This document shows positions 42,650-51,794 of a stretch of DNA of 64,000 nt, piece by piece; position 1 is the first letter of the stretch, and the number at the start of each line of letters is the position of its first letter. The notes under the pieces were generated by a model. It was not told the origin of the DNA and made no database searches. It saw nothing but the letters and a program-made list of their open reading frames with translations. Made by a program: the position numbers and the translations under genes. The stretch is from Pandoraea sp. ASV26 (GTDB lineage: Bacteria > Pseudomonadota > Gammaproteobacteria > Burkholderiales > Burkholderiaceae). The stretch is taken from the NCBI RefSeq assembly GCF_016428915.1, contig NZ_JAELTP010000011.1, positions 1-64,000 on the forward strand. Reading direction: 5' to 3'.

Positions 42650-43989
42650 TGTACAAGAACCTTCAGATCCTCTTCGTCGAAGACGACGAACTCGTGCGGC
42701 GCGCCACGCTGCAAAGCCTGCAACTCGCCGGACTCGATGCCTTCGGGTTGGCGTCCGCGGAGGCCGCGCGCGAGCGCATCACGCCGGATTTCGCCGGCAT
42801 CGTGGTGTCCGATATTCGCCTGATCGGCATGAGCGGGCTCGAACTGCTCGCGCATCTGCGTCAGCATGCTCCGGAAGTGCCGGTGATTCTCGTGACCGGT
42901 CACGGCGATATTTCGATGGCCGTGCAGGCGATTCGCGACGGTGCCTACGACTTCATCGAGAAGCCCTTCGCGCCGGATCGTCTGATCGAATCGGCCAAGC
43001 GCGCGCTCGAGACTCGCAAGCTCATGCTGGAGAACCAGGCGCTGCGTCGCGAACTGGCCGAGCAGGGCGGACGCGCCTCGCGCATCATCGGCCGCAGTCC
43101 GGCGATGGAGACGTTGCGCACGCTGATCGCCAACGTGGCGATGACCGATGCGCCCGTGCTCATCAACGGCGACACCGGTACCGGCAAGGAACTGGTGGCG
43201 CGCAGCCTGCACGAGTTGTCGCGTCGTCGCGATGCGCCGTTCGTCGCGCTGAACTGCGGCGCGTTGCCCGAGGCGATCTTCGAGAGCGAGATGTTCGGGC
43301 ACGAGGTCGGGGCATTCACCGGCGCGGCCAAGCGCCGTATCGGCAAGTTGGAGCATGCGTCGGGCGGCACGTTGTTTCTCGACGAGATCGAGAGCATGCC
43401 GGCGGCGTTGCAGGTCAAATTGCTGCGCGTGTTGCAGGATGGCGTGCTGGAGCGGCTTGGGTCGAATCAGTCGATTCGCGTTGACTGCCGTGTGGTCGCG
43501 GCGGCCAAAGGTGATATGGAAGCGCTGGTGCGCGAGGGGACTTTCCGTCGCGATCTGTACTACCGCCTGAATGTGGTGACGCTGGCGTTGCCGCCGCTGC
43601 GCGAGCGTCGTGAAGACATCCTGCCGCTGTTCGAGCACTTCATGCTCGACTCGGCCGTGCGTTACGGACGCCCGGCGCCGGTGGTCTCTGATCGGATGCG
43701 TCAGGAGTTGATGCAGGCGGACTGGCCGGGCAACGTACGCGAACTTCGCAACGCGGCAGATCGGCTGGTGCTGGGCGTGGCGAGCGCGCCCGAGGGGGAT
43801 TCGCTTGCACCGCTGCCGCTCAAGGAGCAGGTGGAACGCTTCGAGCGCGCGGTGCTGCAAGAAGCACTGGCGCACAGCAAGGGCAACGTGGCCGCGACTG
43901 CCGAGGCGCTGCATGTGCCGAAGGCAACGCTGTACGAGAAGCTCAAGCGCTATGGACTGCACACCCGTGGTCAAGGGGAGGGGGGCTGA
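42646..43989 (+). CDS. dctD: C4-dicarboxylate sigma-54 response regulator
   Basis: A 447-residue NtrC-class activator: receiver domain (about 1-120) with the phosphoacceptor Asp near 56 (VVSDIRL) and Lys in EKPFAP; sigma-54 AAA+ domain (about 145-380) with Walker A GDTGTGKE, the polymerase-contact loop GAFTGA and Walker B-type LFLDEIES; and a Fis-type helix-turn-helix at the end (AATAEALHVPKATLYEKLKRYG). The first of two adjacent ATGs overlaps the dctB stop. It is the probable activator of the sigma-54 promoter at 36467 that drives the ABC-dctA operon. Confidence 0.93.
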   Translation: MMYKNLQILFVEDDELVRRATLQSLQLAGLDAFGLASAEAARERITPDFAGIVVSDIRLIGMSGLELLAHLRQHAPEVPVILVTGHGDISMAVQAIRDGAYDFIEKPFAPDRLIESAKRALETRKLMLENQALRRELAEQGGRASRIIGRSPAMETLRTLIANVAMTDAPVLINGDTGTGKELVARSLHELSRRRDAPFVALNCGALPEAIFESEMFGHEVGAFTGAAKRRIGKLEHASGGTLFLDEIESMPAALQVKLLRVLQDGVLERLGSNQSIRVDCRVVAAAKGDMEALVREGTFRRDLYYRLNVVTLALPPLRERREDILPLFEHFMLDSAVRYGRPAPVVSDRMRQELMQADWPGNVRELRNAADRLVLGVASAPEGDSLAPLPLKEQVERFERAVLQEALAHSKGNVAATAEALHVPKATLYEKLKRYGLHTRGQGEGG

Positions 43990-44036
43990 CGGCGGGCGCC
44001 GATGGTGCAGCCCGCTGACGGCGCCGCCAAAAACAA

Positions 44037-44056
44037 AAGCGCCCCTAGGGGCGCTT
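44037..44056. terminator. bidirectional terminator between dctD and tlpA
   Basis: A perfect 20-bp palindrome (AAGCGCCCCT and its complement) lies between the convergent stops at 43989 and 44090. It is preceded by an A-rich stretch (AAAAACAAAA), which is the T run for the minus-strand gene. Confidence 0.75.
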
Positions 44057-44089
44057 GCGATGCGGTGATGCGGGGCGGTGTGGGGTGCG

Positions 44090-44614
44090 TCAGGCTTGTT
44101 TGGCCAGCGCCTTCTCGATGAGCTTGTCGAGCTCGGCGTATTCCGGCTCGCCCACGTACTGCTTGAGTACCTTGCCGTCGCGATCCACAACGAAGGTCGT
44201 CGGCGTGAGCTGCACGTTGCCATACTGCTTGGCCACGCTGCCATCCGAATCCATGGCCACCTTGAACGGCAACTGACGCGACTGCGCGTAGTTCATCACA
44301 TACATCGGCGGGTCGTAGCTCATCGCGACCGCGACGAATTCCAGACCCTGGCCCTTGTACTTCTCGTACGTCTGCACCATCGTCGGCATTTCCTTCATGC
44401 ACGTCGTGCAGCTCGTCGCCCAGAAGTTGACCAGATAGACCTTGCCCTTGAGTTGTTCGGTGCCGACTTTCTGTCCTGAGAGCAGCGTGAACGTCGCCTC
44501 GGGCGCGCGCTTCTGACCAGCGAACGTGAAATATGCGGCGATCGTCACGATCGCGATGATCGCAATGGCGAGGATCTTGCCCAGGGCAGACTTGCGGGAG
44601 GTCGTAGCGCTCAT
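44090..44614 (-). CDS. tlpA: TlpA-family thiol:disulfide protein
   Basis: A 174-residue membrane-anchored thioredoxin-fold protein: anchor at about 13-33, then a periplasmic TlpA domain with the active-site pair in WATSCTTCMKEMP (Cys near 69 and 72) and a cis-proline loop (LTPTTFVVDRDGKVL). The family reduces or oxidises periplasmic thiols, for example in cytochrome c maturation or copper-centre assembly. The next minus-strand gene, upstream, is a second thioredoxin-like protein 57 bases away, so the two may act in one redox relay. Confidence 0.88.
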   Translation of the reverse strand: MSATTSRKSALGKILAIAIIAIVTIAAYFTFAGQKRAPEATFTLLSGQKVGTEQLKGKVYLVNFWATSCTTCMKEMPTMVQTYEKYKGQGLEFVAVAMSYDPPMYVMNYAQSRQLPFKVAMDSDGSVAKQYGNVQLTPTTFVVDRDGKVLKQYVGEPEYAELDKLIEKALAKQA

Positions 44615-44670
44615 GACACAGCCGTGTGGGTGATAGGGTTCATCGGGTGAGGCTGATTCTACTCTGAATC

Positions 44671-45399
44671 TCAGCGTGTCGTGGCACCGCTCCCGGCGTG
44701 CAGACGCGCCCGTCCACGGGCGATCGCGTCGTCGAGATAGGCGCCGTAGAAGTCTGGCAGTCCTGCACCGATCAATGGGTCGGCGACGGGGCGTCCGCTC
44801 GTATCGAGGAACAAAACCGTCGGCGATACCTTCACGCCATGCGCACGTGCCCAGGCCACACCCGTCGTCGTCGATCCGTCGAAGTCGCGCACCGGGGCGG
44901 TGCTGTCCATGCCGATCTCGCGCACTTCATAGTTGCCGCTGCGCACCAGCGGCGCGAGTTCGCGTTGACGGATCGGGCCGCAGTAGACGCAGTCACGCAG
45001 CGACACCAGCACGATCAACGGGGCGTCGAGTGCGGCGGCGCGGCGAGCGTGAGCCGCGAAGTCCGTCGCCACCGGCACGGCGGCCTGCTGCTTTGCGGCG
45101 GTCTTGCTGTCGAGCGGCACCGCGGCGGAGGCGCCCTCGTGCGGATACGTGACGCCCGTCGCCTGTGCCAGTTCGAGTTTTGCCGCCAGGCCGGTGGTGC
45201 CGGCCGGTGCTGCGGTGGCCGTGCCGATGGCAAACGCGGCCGTCAACATGACCAGCGTCGTCGCTATTGGGCTGGCGATTCGTGAGCGTTCTGCCGGTCG
45301 ACTTGTGCACGCGAGCTTGCGATGAATGCCGCAGACGCTGGCGAACCACTGGCGGGGCAGGTGGGTAATGTGGGGCATTTGGGCTGTGGCGCGTGTCAT
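44671..45399 (-). CDS. periplasmic thioredoxin-like protein
   Basis: About 242 residues from this start. A hydrophobic export segment (TTLVMLTAAFAIGTATA, about 42-58) precedes a mature part whose C-terminal half is thioredoxin-like: LIVLVSLRDCVYCGPIRQRELAPL holds a CxxC pair (CVYC), and KVSPTVLFLDTSGRPVAD is the cis-Pro region. SoxW/DsbD-C-like proteins look similar. The start is uncertain: ATG at 45399, 45378 or 45249 are in frame and none has a strong ribosome site; the export segment would be at the very N-terminus only with the last of these. Upstream of tlpA on the same strand. Confidence 0.7.
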   Translation of the reverse strand: MTRATAQMPHITHLPRQWFASVCGIHRKLACTSRPAERSRIASPIATTLVMLTAAFAIGTATAAPAGTTGLAAKLELAQATGVTYPHEGASAAVPLDSKTAAKQQAAVPVATDFAAHARRAAALDAPLIVLVSLRDCVYCGPIRQRELAPLVRSGNYEVREIGMDSTAPVRDFDGSTTTGVAWARAHGVKVSPTVLFLDTSGRPVADPLIGAGLPDFYGAYLDDAIARGRARLHAGSGATTR

Positions 45400-45439
45400 G
45401 CCGCCGATGATACCGGGATCGGTGACGCCCCGTTTTTCT

Positions 45440-45468
45440 TGGCTTCGTGGCCTCGTGGCTTCGTGGCG
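45440..45468. repeat. 8-bp tandem array between divergent genes
   Basis: TGGCTTCG/TGGCCTCG is repeated with period 8 three and a half times, in the 120-base gap between the divergent thioredoxin-like and lipoprotein genes. Confidence 0.7.
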
Positions 45469-45519
45469 CAACACATGACGGATAATGGGCGTTTCCTTTC
45501 GTCCAACCTCCTTACGTCT

Positions 45520-46059
45520 ATGAATCGCGTTGTCCGTGTCTGCGTCATGCTTGCCGCGACGATGGTGCTCGTCGCCTGTTCCCCTCGCTACGATTGGCGC
45601 GAGGTGCACGACAAGGACGGCGCGTATGCGGCGACCTACCCTGCCAAACCAACGCAGGACGCGCGCGAGGTGAAGTTCGCCTCGGGACCGTTGCCCATGC
45701 AGATGCAAGCCGCACGGGTGGATGCCGCACTCTTTGCCGTTGGCGTCGTGACGCTGCCCAGCGATGACGCAACGCTGCGTCAGACCGTCCTCACCGAGTT
45801 GCAGCATGGCCTGCTCGCCAACGTGAACGAAGCGACGGCTGCGCCCGTGCAGGTCATGGTGCGTCAAGCCGGCGACGCGCCCGCGATTCCGGGGCTGGCC
45901 GTCTCCGCACAGGGCGTGGCCAGCGACAAGACCGAGCGCTACGTCGCGGCGCGTTTCGTCGGCCGCGGCAATCACGTCTATCAGGTGGTCGTTCTGGCGA
46001 CCAAAGCGCCGTCGAAGGAACAAGTGGATCAATTTCTCGACTCCTTTACGTTGGAGTGA
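45520..46059 (+). CDS. putative lipoprotein of unknown function
   Basis: A 179-residue protein with a lipoprotein signal peptide (MNRVVRVCVMLAATMVLVAC, lipobox LVAC with Cys20). The mature part begins SPRYDWREVHDKDGAYAATYPAKP and ends in VDQFLDSFTLE, the pattern of small beta-rich envelope proteins that resemble the PsbP/LpqN-like or DUF-type domain; I cannot name the family with confidence. Divergent from the thioredoxin-like gene and convergent with comM (8 bases between stops), so it is a single-gene unit. Confidence 0.7.
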   Translation: MNRVVRVCVMLAATMVLVACSPRYDWREVHDKDGAYAATYPAKPTQDAREVKFASGPLPMQMQAARVDAALFAVGVVTLPSDDATLRQTVLTELQHGLLANVNEATAAPVQVMVRQAGDAPAIPGLAVSAQGVASDKTERYVAARFVGRGNHVYQVVVLATKAPSKEQVDQFLDSFTLE

Positions 46060-46067
46060 CGGCGACA

Positions 46068-47612
46068 TCACGAAGACGGCGCTTCGCGGTACTGCACCGC
46101 TTCACCGACGTGGTTCGCATCCATCGCCTCACAGCCCGCGAGATCGGCAATCGTGCGCGCCACGCGCAGCACACGGTGATAGGTGCGCGCCGACCAGTGG
46201 TGCTGTGTCACGGCGCGGTGCAGAACGTCCTGAGCGTCCGGTTGCAATGCACATTGCGTTTCCAGCGCGCGGCCCGACAGTGCGCAGTTCAACTGCCCCT
46301 GCCGTGAGAGCTGACGCGCCTGCGCCTGCCTGACGCGTCGCGCCACGACCTCGCTGCGCTCGCCACTGGCCGGCGCGGCAAACGTCTCGGCACTTAGCGC
46401 GGGCACTTCGACATGCAGGTCGATGCGATCGAGCAACGGGCCCGAGAGACGGCCGCGATAGCGTGCAACCGCATCGCTGCTGCAACGGCAGCTTCGCGAC
46501 GGATGTCCCAGATCGCCGCAAGGACACGGGTTCATGGCGGCCACGAGTTGAAAGGCGGCAGGGAACGTGGCGTGACCTCCCGCGCGTGAGATCGTCACGT
46601 GGCCCAGCTCCAGCGGTTCGCGCAGCACTTCGAGCACGCGTCGCTGAAATTCGGGCAATTCGTCGAGAAAGAGCACGCCGCGATGGGCGAGGCTGATCTC
46701 GCCGGGACGCGGCGCACTCCCCCCGCCCACGAGCGCCGCTGACGACGCCGTGTGATGCGGCGCGCGAAATGGCCGCCGCCCCCAGTGCTGCATGTCGAAT
46801 CCCTGCGCGCTCAGGCTGGCCAGTGTGGCGGCCTCTACGGCTTGCGCCTTGCTCAGTGGCGGTAGCAGTCCTGCCAGTCGCGTCGCCAGCATCGACTTGC
46901 CGGTGCCCGGCGGTCCGTAGAACAGCAGGTGATGGCCGCCCGCCGCCGCGACTTCCAGCGCGCGTTTGGCATGCGTCTGTCCTTTGACGTCCCCGATGTC
47001 GGGAATATCGACTGCCCGCGTGGCACCACGGCCGGATGACGCGCATTCTGCGAGATGACACTGCACCACGGCACGCGGCAGCGGTGTCGCCACGTCAGGC
47101 TCGGCGAGATGGGCGCAGACATCGAGCAACGTGCGTGCGCCATAGACCGTGGCATCCTCGACCAGGGCCGCTTCCTGCGCGCTGCCCGCGGGCAGCACCA
47201 GCGCACGCGCTGACGGTTCGGCGGCAATCGCGCTCGCCATGGCCAATGCGCCGCGCACGGCGCGCAACTCCCCCGTGAGCGACAACTCCCCCGCGAACTC
47301 ATGCGTGCGCAACCCGGTTTCGGGCAACTGACCGCTGGCCGCGAGAATGCCAAGCGCTATCGGCAGGTCGAAGCACCCGGAGGCTTTCGGTAAATCGGCA
47401 GGCGCCAGATTGACGGTGATGCGCCGTGCTGGGAATTCAAACCGGCTGTTCTGCAATGCCGAGCGCACGCGCTCACGACTTTCCTTGACCTCGGTATCGG
47501 GCAGGCCGACCAGCGACAGACCCGGCAGTCCGTTCGCCAGATGCACCTCCACGGTGACTGCGCGTGCCGCCATGCCCGTGATCGCACGGCTGCTCACAAC
47601 TGCCAATGACAT
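46068..47612 (-). CDS. comM: YifB/ComM family Mg-chelatase-like AAA+ ATPase
   Basis: A 514-residue AAA+ helicase. The family start MSLAVVSSRAITGM and GLPGLSLVGLPDTEVKESRERVRSAL (in two stretches, to about 60), Walker A GPPGTGKS (about 232-239), LDELPEF Walker B region and the C-terminal Mg-chelatase domain with QAR-rich helices are present. ComM helps branch migration when transforming DNA is integrated, and is also found in species not known to be competent. A strong GAGGAGGAG ribosome site fixes the ATG at 47612. It lies downstream of ubiK on the same strand but behind a hairpin. Confidence 0.92.
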   Translation of the reverse strand: MSLAVVSSRAITGMAARAVTVEVHLANGLPGLSLVGLPDTEVKESRERVRSALQNSRFEFPARRITVNLAPADLPKASGCFDLPIALGILAASGQLPETGLRTHEFAGELSLTGELRAVRGALAMASAIAAEPSARALVLPAGSAQEAALVEDATVYGARTLLDVCAHLAEPDVATPLPRAVVQCHLAECASSGRGATRAVDIPDIGDVKGQTHAKRALEVAAAGGHHLLFYGPPGTGKSMLATRLAGLLPPLSKAQAVEAATLASLSAQGFDMQHWGRRPFRAPHHTASSAALVGGGSAPRPGEISLAHRGVLFLDELPEFQRRVLEVLREPLELGHVTISRAGGHATFPAAFQLVAAMNPCPCGDLGHPSRSCRCSSDAVARYRGRLSGPLLDRIDLHVEVPALSAETFAAPASGERSEVVARRVRQAQARQLSRQGQLNCALSGRALETQCALQPDAQDVLHRAVTQHHWSARTYHRVLRVARTIADLAGCEAMDANHVGEAVQYREAPSS

Positions 47613-47918
47613 ATCTCCTCCTCGTAGCTCGAACATCGCGAAGTGCATCGCATGTGTCGATATTCGATGCCAGAGGCGGCGCCGCGCAATGTCTGATGGG
47701 CGGAAATAGGGGGGAGCGGGGGTGTTTTCGGAGTGGCGGCACCGACGCGCAGGAAATGTCTGTCGGAATTTAGGACGATTCCGATAGCGAATCGGGACTT
47801 CAGGAGAGACTTCGGGCGACGAGCATGACGCACGGGCGAGAAGGCGTGCGCGTCACGGGCTTGCGCTGGCACGCAGGCCCGGAAACAACAAGGGGCGCCG
47901 TGGCGCCCCTGTGAGTCG
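47613..47918. other. intergenic region between ubiK and comM
   Basis: No gene is supported in these 306 bases. It contains a G-rich stretch, an inverted repeat CGATTC-N7-GAATCG near 47774-47792 and the ubiK terminator. A promoter for comM is expected but not clear. Confidence 0.5.
47885..47911 (-). terminator. hairpin downstream of ubiK
   Basis: AGGGGCGCC-GT-GGCGCCCCT (about 47891-47910) forms a 9-bp stem; read on the minus strand it is followed by TTGTTGTTT, a weak T tract, eight bases past the ubiK stop. Confidence 0.6.
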
Positions 47919-48167
47919 TCAGTCCTGCGCTTCGCTGCGCAGGCTTTCCAGTTCGGCCACGCGCTTTTCCAGCGCTTCGAGCTTCTCGCGCGTACGTGCG
48001 AGCACTTGCGCCTGCACGTCGAATTCTTCGCGCGTCACCAGATCGAGCCGGGTGAAGCCTTGGTTGAGCAGGCTTTTGACGTTGCGCTCGATATCCTTGG
48101 CGGGCGATTGCTTGAGCATCTCGCTCACCTTGGCTTGCATGTCTTGCAGGATCTCGTTCGGTTTCAT
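47919..48167 (-). CDS. ubiK: ubiquinone biosynthesis accessory factor UbiK (BMFP)
   Basis: An 82-residue small helical protein of the BMFP/YqiC family, which assists the UbiJ-based ubiquinone metabolon under oxygen. The family block MKPNEILQDMQAKVSEMLKQ and NVKSLLNQGFTRLDLVTREEFDVQ (about 30-52) leads to a C-terminal coiled coil (TREKLEALEKRVAELE) for trimerisation. GAGGAAGG lies upstream of the ATG at 48167. It is divergent from the nitrogen operon. Confidence 0.9.
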   Translation of the reverse strand: MKPNEILQDMQAKVSEMLKQSPAKDIERNVKSLLNQGFTRLDLVTREEFDVQAQVLARTREKLEALEKRVAELESLRSEAQD

Positions 48168-48191
48168 AAGCCTTCCTCTGTTCGTTTCCCC

Positions 48192-48223
48192 GCACCAACG
48201 TGGTGCTTGCACCGTCAGTGTGC
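48192..48223. promoter_or_regulatory. two tandem NtrC-type sites
   Basis: GCACCAACGTGGTGC (48192-48206) and GCACCGTCAGTGTGC (48209-48223) both fit GCAC-N7-GTGC, the core of the NtrC consensus; the first also keeps the flanking C and G of the consensus (GCACC..GGTGC). They are about 300 bases before the predicted sigma-54 start. A third, imperfect element (CGGTGC and GTGCACC around ACGTG) follows at 48243-48262. Confidence 0.6.
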
Positions 48224-48481
48224 TTCGCAGTTCCGGTCTGACCGGTGCAACGTGGTGCACCGACTGCGGACATGAATGTTGGCGCAACTCTATCACCGTT
48301 TCCTGCGCCCAGCCAGCGCAGGAACCCGGCTAACCGTTACCCGGTAAGGATCTGACACGATTCGGCGAACGTGATTGCCGCCGCTCGCGTTGTTCTCGCG
48401 CCTCACCGTCCCCGCAATTTTGCCAATTTTTTATCTCGAAATTCGTATCGTGCGCGTCGCGTCGCATGCAGGTGCCGGAGC

Positions 48482-48497
48482 TGGCACGAGAGTTGCT
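48482..48497 (+). promoter_or_regulatory. sigma-54 promoter of porin-glnK-amtB
   Basis: TGGCACGAGAGTTGCT is an exact match to the sigma-54 consensus TGGCACG-N4-TTGCW. Transcription should begin near 48508, leaving a leader of about 54 bases before the porin ATG. Confidence 0.85.
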
Positions 48498-48561
48498 CTA
48501 CCCAGTCCGCAACCTGCCGCACGCTGTACCAAGACGTTAAATATCAACTTAGGGGAAAGTG

Positions 48562-49747
<1,186 letters not shown>

Positions 49748-49772
49748 AGGTCCTACATAAGAGACAATAATC

Positions 49773-51317
49773 ATGAAAAAACTGCTTGCCAAACTCATGC
49801 TCGCTGCCGCTTTCCTGGGCGTTGTCGGCACCGCGAGCCTCGGCTCCACCGCCGCGCTAGCCCAGGACGCTTCGGCGCCCGCTGCCGCCTCCGAAGCGGC
49901 CTCACCCGCAGCAACGGCTGCGACTCCCGCTTCTGCACCGGCACCGGCGGCACCCGCCGCCGCTGCCGCGGCGCCAGCACCTGCTGCGCCCGCCGCTGCC
50001 CCCGTACCGCCGAACAAAGGAGATACGGCGTGGCTGCTGACCTGTACCGCGTTTGTGATTCTCATGACGCTGCCCGGCCTGGGCCTGTTCTACGGCGGTC
50101 TGGTCCGCTCGAAGAACATGCTCTCGGTGCTGATGCAGTGTTTCATCATCTTCTCGCTGGTGGTCGTGCTGTGGTCGATTTACGGCTATAGCATCGCGTT
50201 CACCGAGGGGGGGCCGTTCTTTGGCGGCTTTGATCGGATATTCCTCAAGGGAATGACGCCTGACTCGGTCGCGGCAACCTTCACCAAGGGCGTGAACGTG
50301 CCGGAGTTCGCCTACATGGCGTTCCAGGCCGCTTTCGCCGCGATTACCTGCGCGCTGATCGTGGGTGCCTTCGCCGAACGCGCCCGGTTCTCGGCCGTGC
50401 TGCTCTTCACGGTGATCTGGTTCACGTTCTCGTACCTGCCGATGGCCCACATGGTCTGGTTCTGGCCGGGTCCGGACGCCTATACCGACGCCGCAGCCGC
50501 TGATGCTGCCAATGCGCACGCCGGCTGGCTCTTCCAGAAGGGCGCGCTCGACTACGCAGGCGGCACCGTGGTGCACATCAACGCCGCTATTGCAGGTCTG
50601 GTCGGCTCGTACATGGTGGGCAAGCGCGTGGGCTTCGGTAAGGAAGCGTTCAAGCCGCACTCGCTCACGATGACGATGATCGGTGCCTCGCTGCTCTGGT
50701 TCGGCTGGTTCGGCTTCAACGCCGGCTCGGGTCTGGAAGCCAACGGTGGCGCCGCACTCGCGTTCGTCAACACGCTGCTCGCCACGGCCGCTGCCACGCT
50801 GTCGTGGACGGCGGGTGAGTGGATCGGCAAGGGCAAGCCGTCGATGCTCGGTGGCGCGTCGGGCGCTGTGGCCGGTCTGGTGGCGGTGACTCCGGCGGCC
50901 GGTTTCGTCGGCCCGATGGGCTCGATCGTGCTCGGCCTGCTGGCTGGCCTGATCTGCCTGTGGGGGGTGAATGGTCTGAAGCGCATGCTCAAGGCCGACG
51001 ACGCACTCGATGTGTTTGGCGTGCACGGTGTGGGCGGTATGCTCGGCGCGATTCTGACGGGCGTGTTCGCTGCCCCGTCGCTTGGCGGCACGGGCATCTA
51101 CGACTACGTGGCCAACAAGGTCGCGCCGGATTACTCGATCGCCGGTCAGGTCTGGATTCAGTTCCAGGGCGTGCTGACCACGCTCGTGTGGTCGGGTGTG
51201 GTGGCGTTCATCGCCTTCAAGATCGCCGACATCGTGCTGGGTCTGCGCGTGCCGGAAGACGAAGAGCGCGAGGGTCTGGACATCACCTCGCACGGCGAAT
51301 CGGCTTATCACAACTGA
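49773..51317 (+). CDS. amtB: ammonium transporter
   Basis: A 514-residue AmtB-type ammonium channel with 11 membrane segments in the core (about residue 82 to 490). Signature stretches are GLFYGGLVRSKNMLSVLMQ, the AFAERARFSAVLLFTVIWF stretch and GGTVVHINAAIAGLVG, with pore histidines in VVHIN and in DVFGVHGVGG. A signal peptide (about 1-30) is followed by some 50 residues of Ala/Pro/Ser-rich linker, unusually long for an Amt protein, which places a flexible tail in the periplasm. Co-transcribed with porin and glnK. Confidence 0.95.
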   Translation: MKKLLAKLMLAAAFLGVVGTASLGSTAALAQDASAPAAASEAASPAATAATPASAPAPAAPAAAAAAPAPAAPAAAPVPPNKGDTAWLLTCTAFVILMTLPGLGLFYGGLVRSKNMLSVLMQCFIIFSLVVVLWSIYGYSIAFTEGGPFFGGFDRIFLKGMTPDSVAATFTKGVNVPEFAYMAFQAAFAAITCALIVGAFAERARFSAVLLFTVIWFTFSYLPMAHMVWFWPGPDAYTDAAAADAANAHAGWLFQKGALDYAGGTVVHINAAIAGLVGSYMVGKRVGFGKEAFKPHSLTMTMIGASLLWFGWFGFNAGSGLEANGGAALAFVNTLLATAAATLSWTAGEWIGKGKPSMLGGASGAVAGLVAVTPAAGFVGPMGSIVLGLLAGLICLWGVNGLKRMLKADDALDVFGVHGVGGMLGAILTGVFAAPSLGGTGIYDYVANKVAPDYSIAGQVWIQFQGVLTTLVWSGVVAFIAFKIADIVLGLRVPEDEEREGLDITSHGESAYHN

Positions 51318-51794
51318 TCGCATCTGATCGCAACCGCTTCGTCTCCCTCGGTTTCATCGCACCGTTCAGGCTCGGCTTCGGCCGGTCCTGGCCGGGGGGA
51401 TCGGGGGTGACTGGGTGTGACACTAACGAATCGTCACGAATCGGCAAGGATTCGTGGCCGCCCCCCGCCTTGGGGGGCGAGCAAGAGGAGTTGCTGATGG
51501 CCGGTCGGACAGCCGGCCCCGGCTTTGCGCGGGCACCCAAGGGGTGCCCGTTTTTTTTGCTGGCGTTTGCTTGCGATTGCCGGCTTCGCCCCCATCTCCT
51601 CGCCTCGCAGCATCGCACTGCACTTCCCCCGATCCTGCCTGAGCGCGTGCCTGCGCCTGACGTTGCCCGAGGGGCGACGCAGGCAGGTCCCGCGCAGACG
51701 GCAAGGCGTGGTGCCCCTTCCGGGGGCATGGCGAACGGCGGGGGCGCCGGGCGTATGCTCTACAATCGATATTCCATCTGGATATGAGCGAAGC
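51318..51794. other. intergenic region amtB-gshA
   Basis: No gene is supported. It holds a duplicated 10-base CTGATCGCA element right after the amtB stop, the amtB terminator (51531-51558) and a TACAAT box at 51761-51766 that may be the gshA -10 element, 29 bases before its ATG. Confidence 0.6.
51531..51558 (+). terminator. intrinsic terminator of porin-glnK-amtB
   Basis: GGGCACCC-AAG-GGGTGCCC, an 8-bp perfect stem, is followed by G and eight T. Confidence 0.9.

Larger units (their letters stand above)
48168..48561. other. divergent control region ubiK / porin-glnK-amtB
   Basis: A 394-base gap with no supported gene. It carries two NtrC-type sites (48192-48223), a third partial site (48243-48262), an AT-rich patch (about 48420-48450) and a sigma-54 promoter (48482-48497). 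Confidence 0.75.

Noticed and set aside
49902-51323. Long minus-strand frame opposite amtB
   Set aside because: Shadow of amtB; His/Arg/Gln-rich with no recognisable feature.
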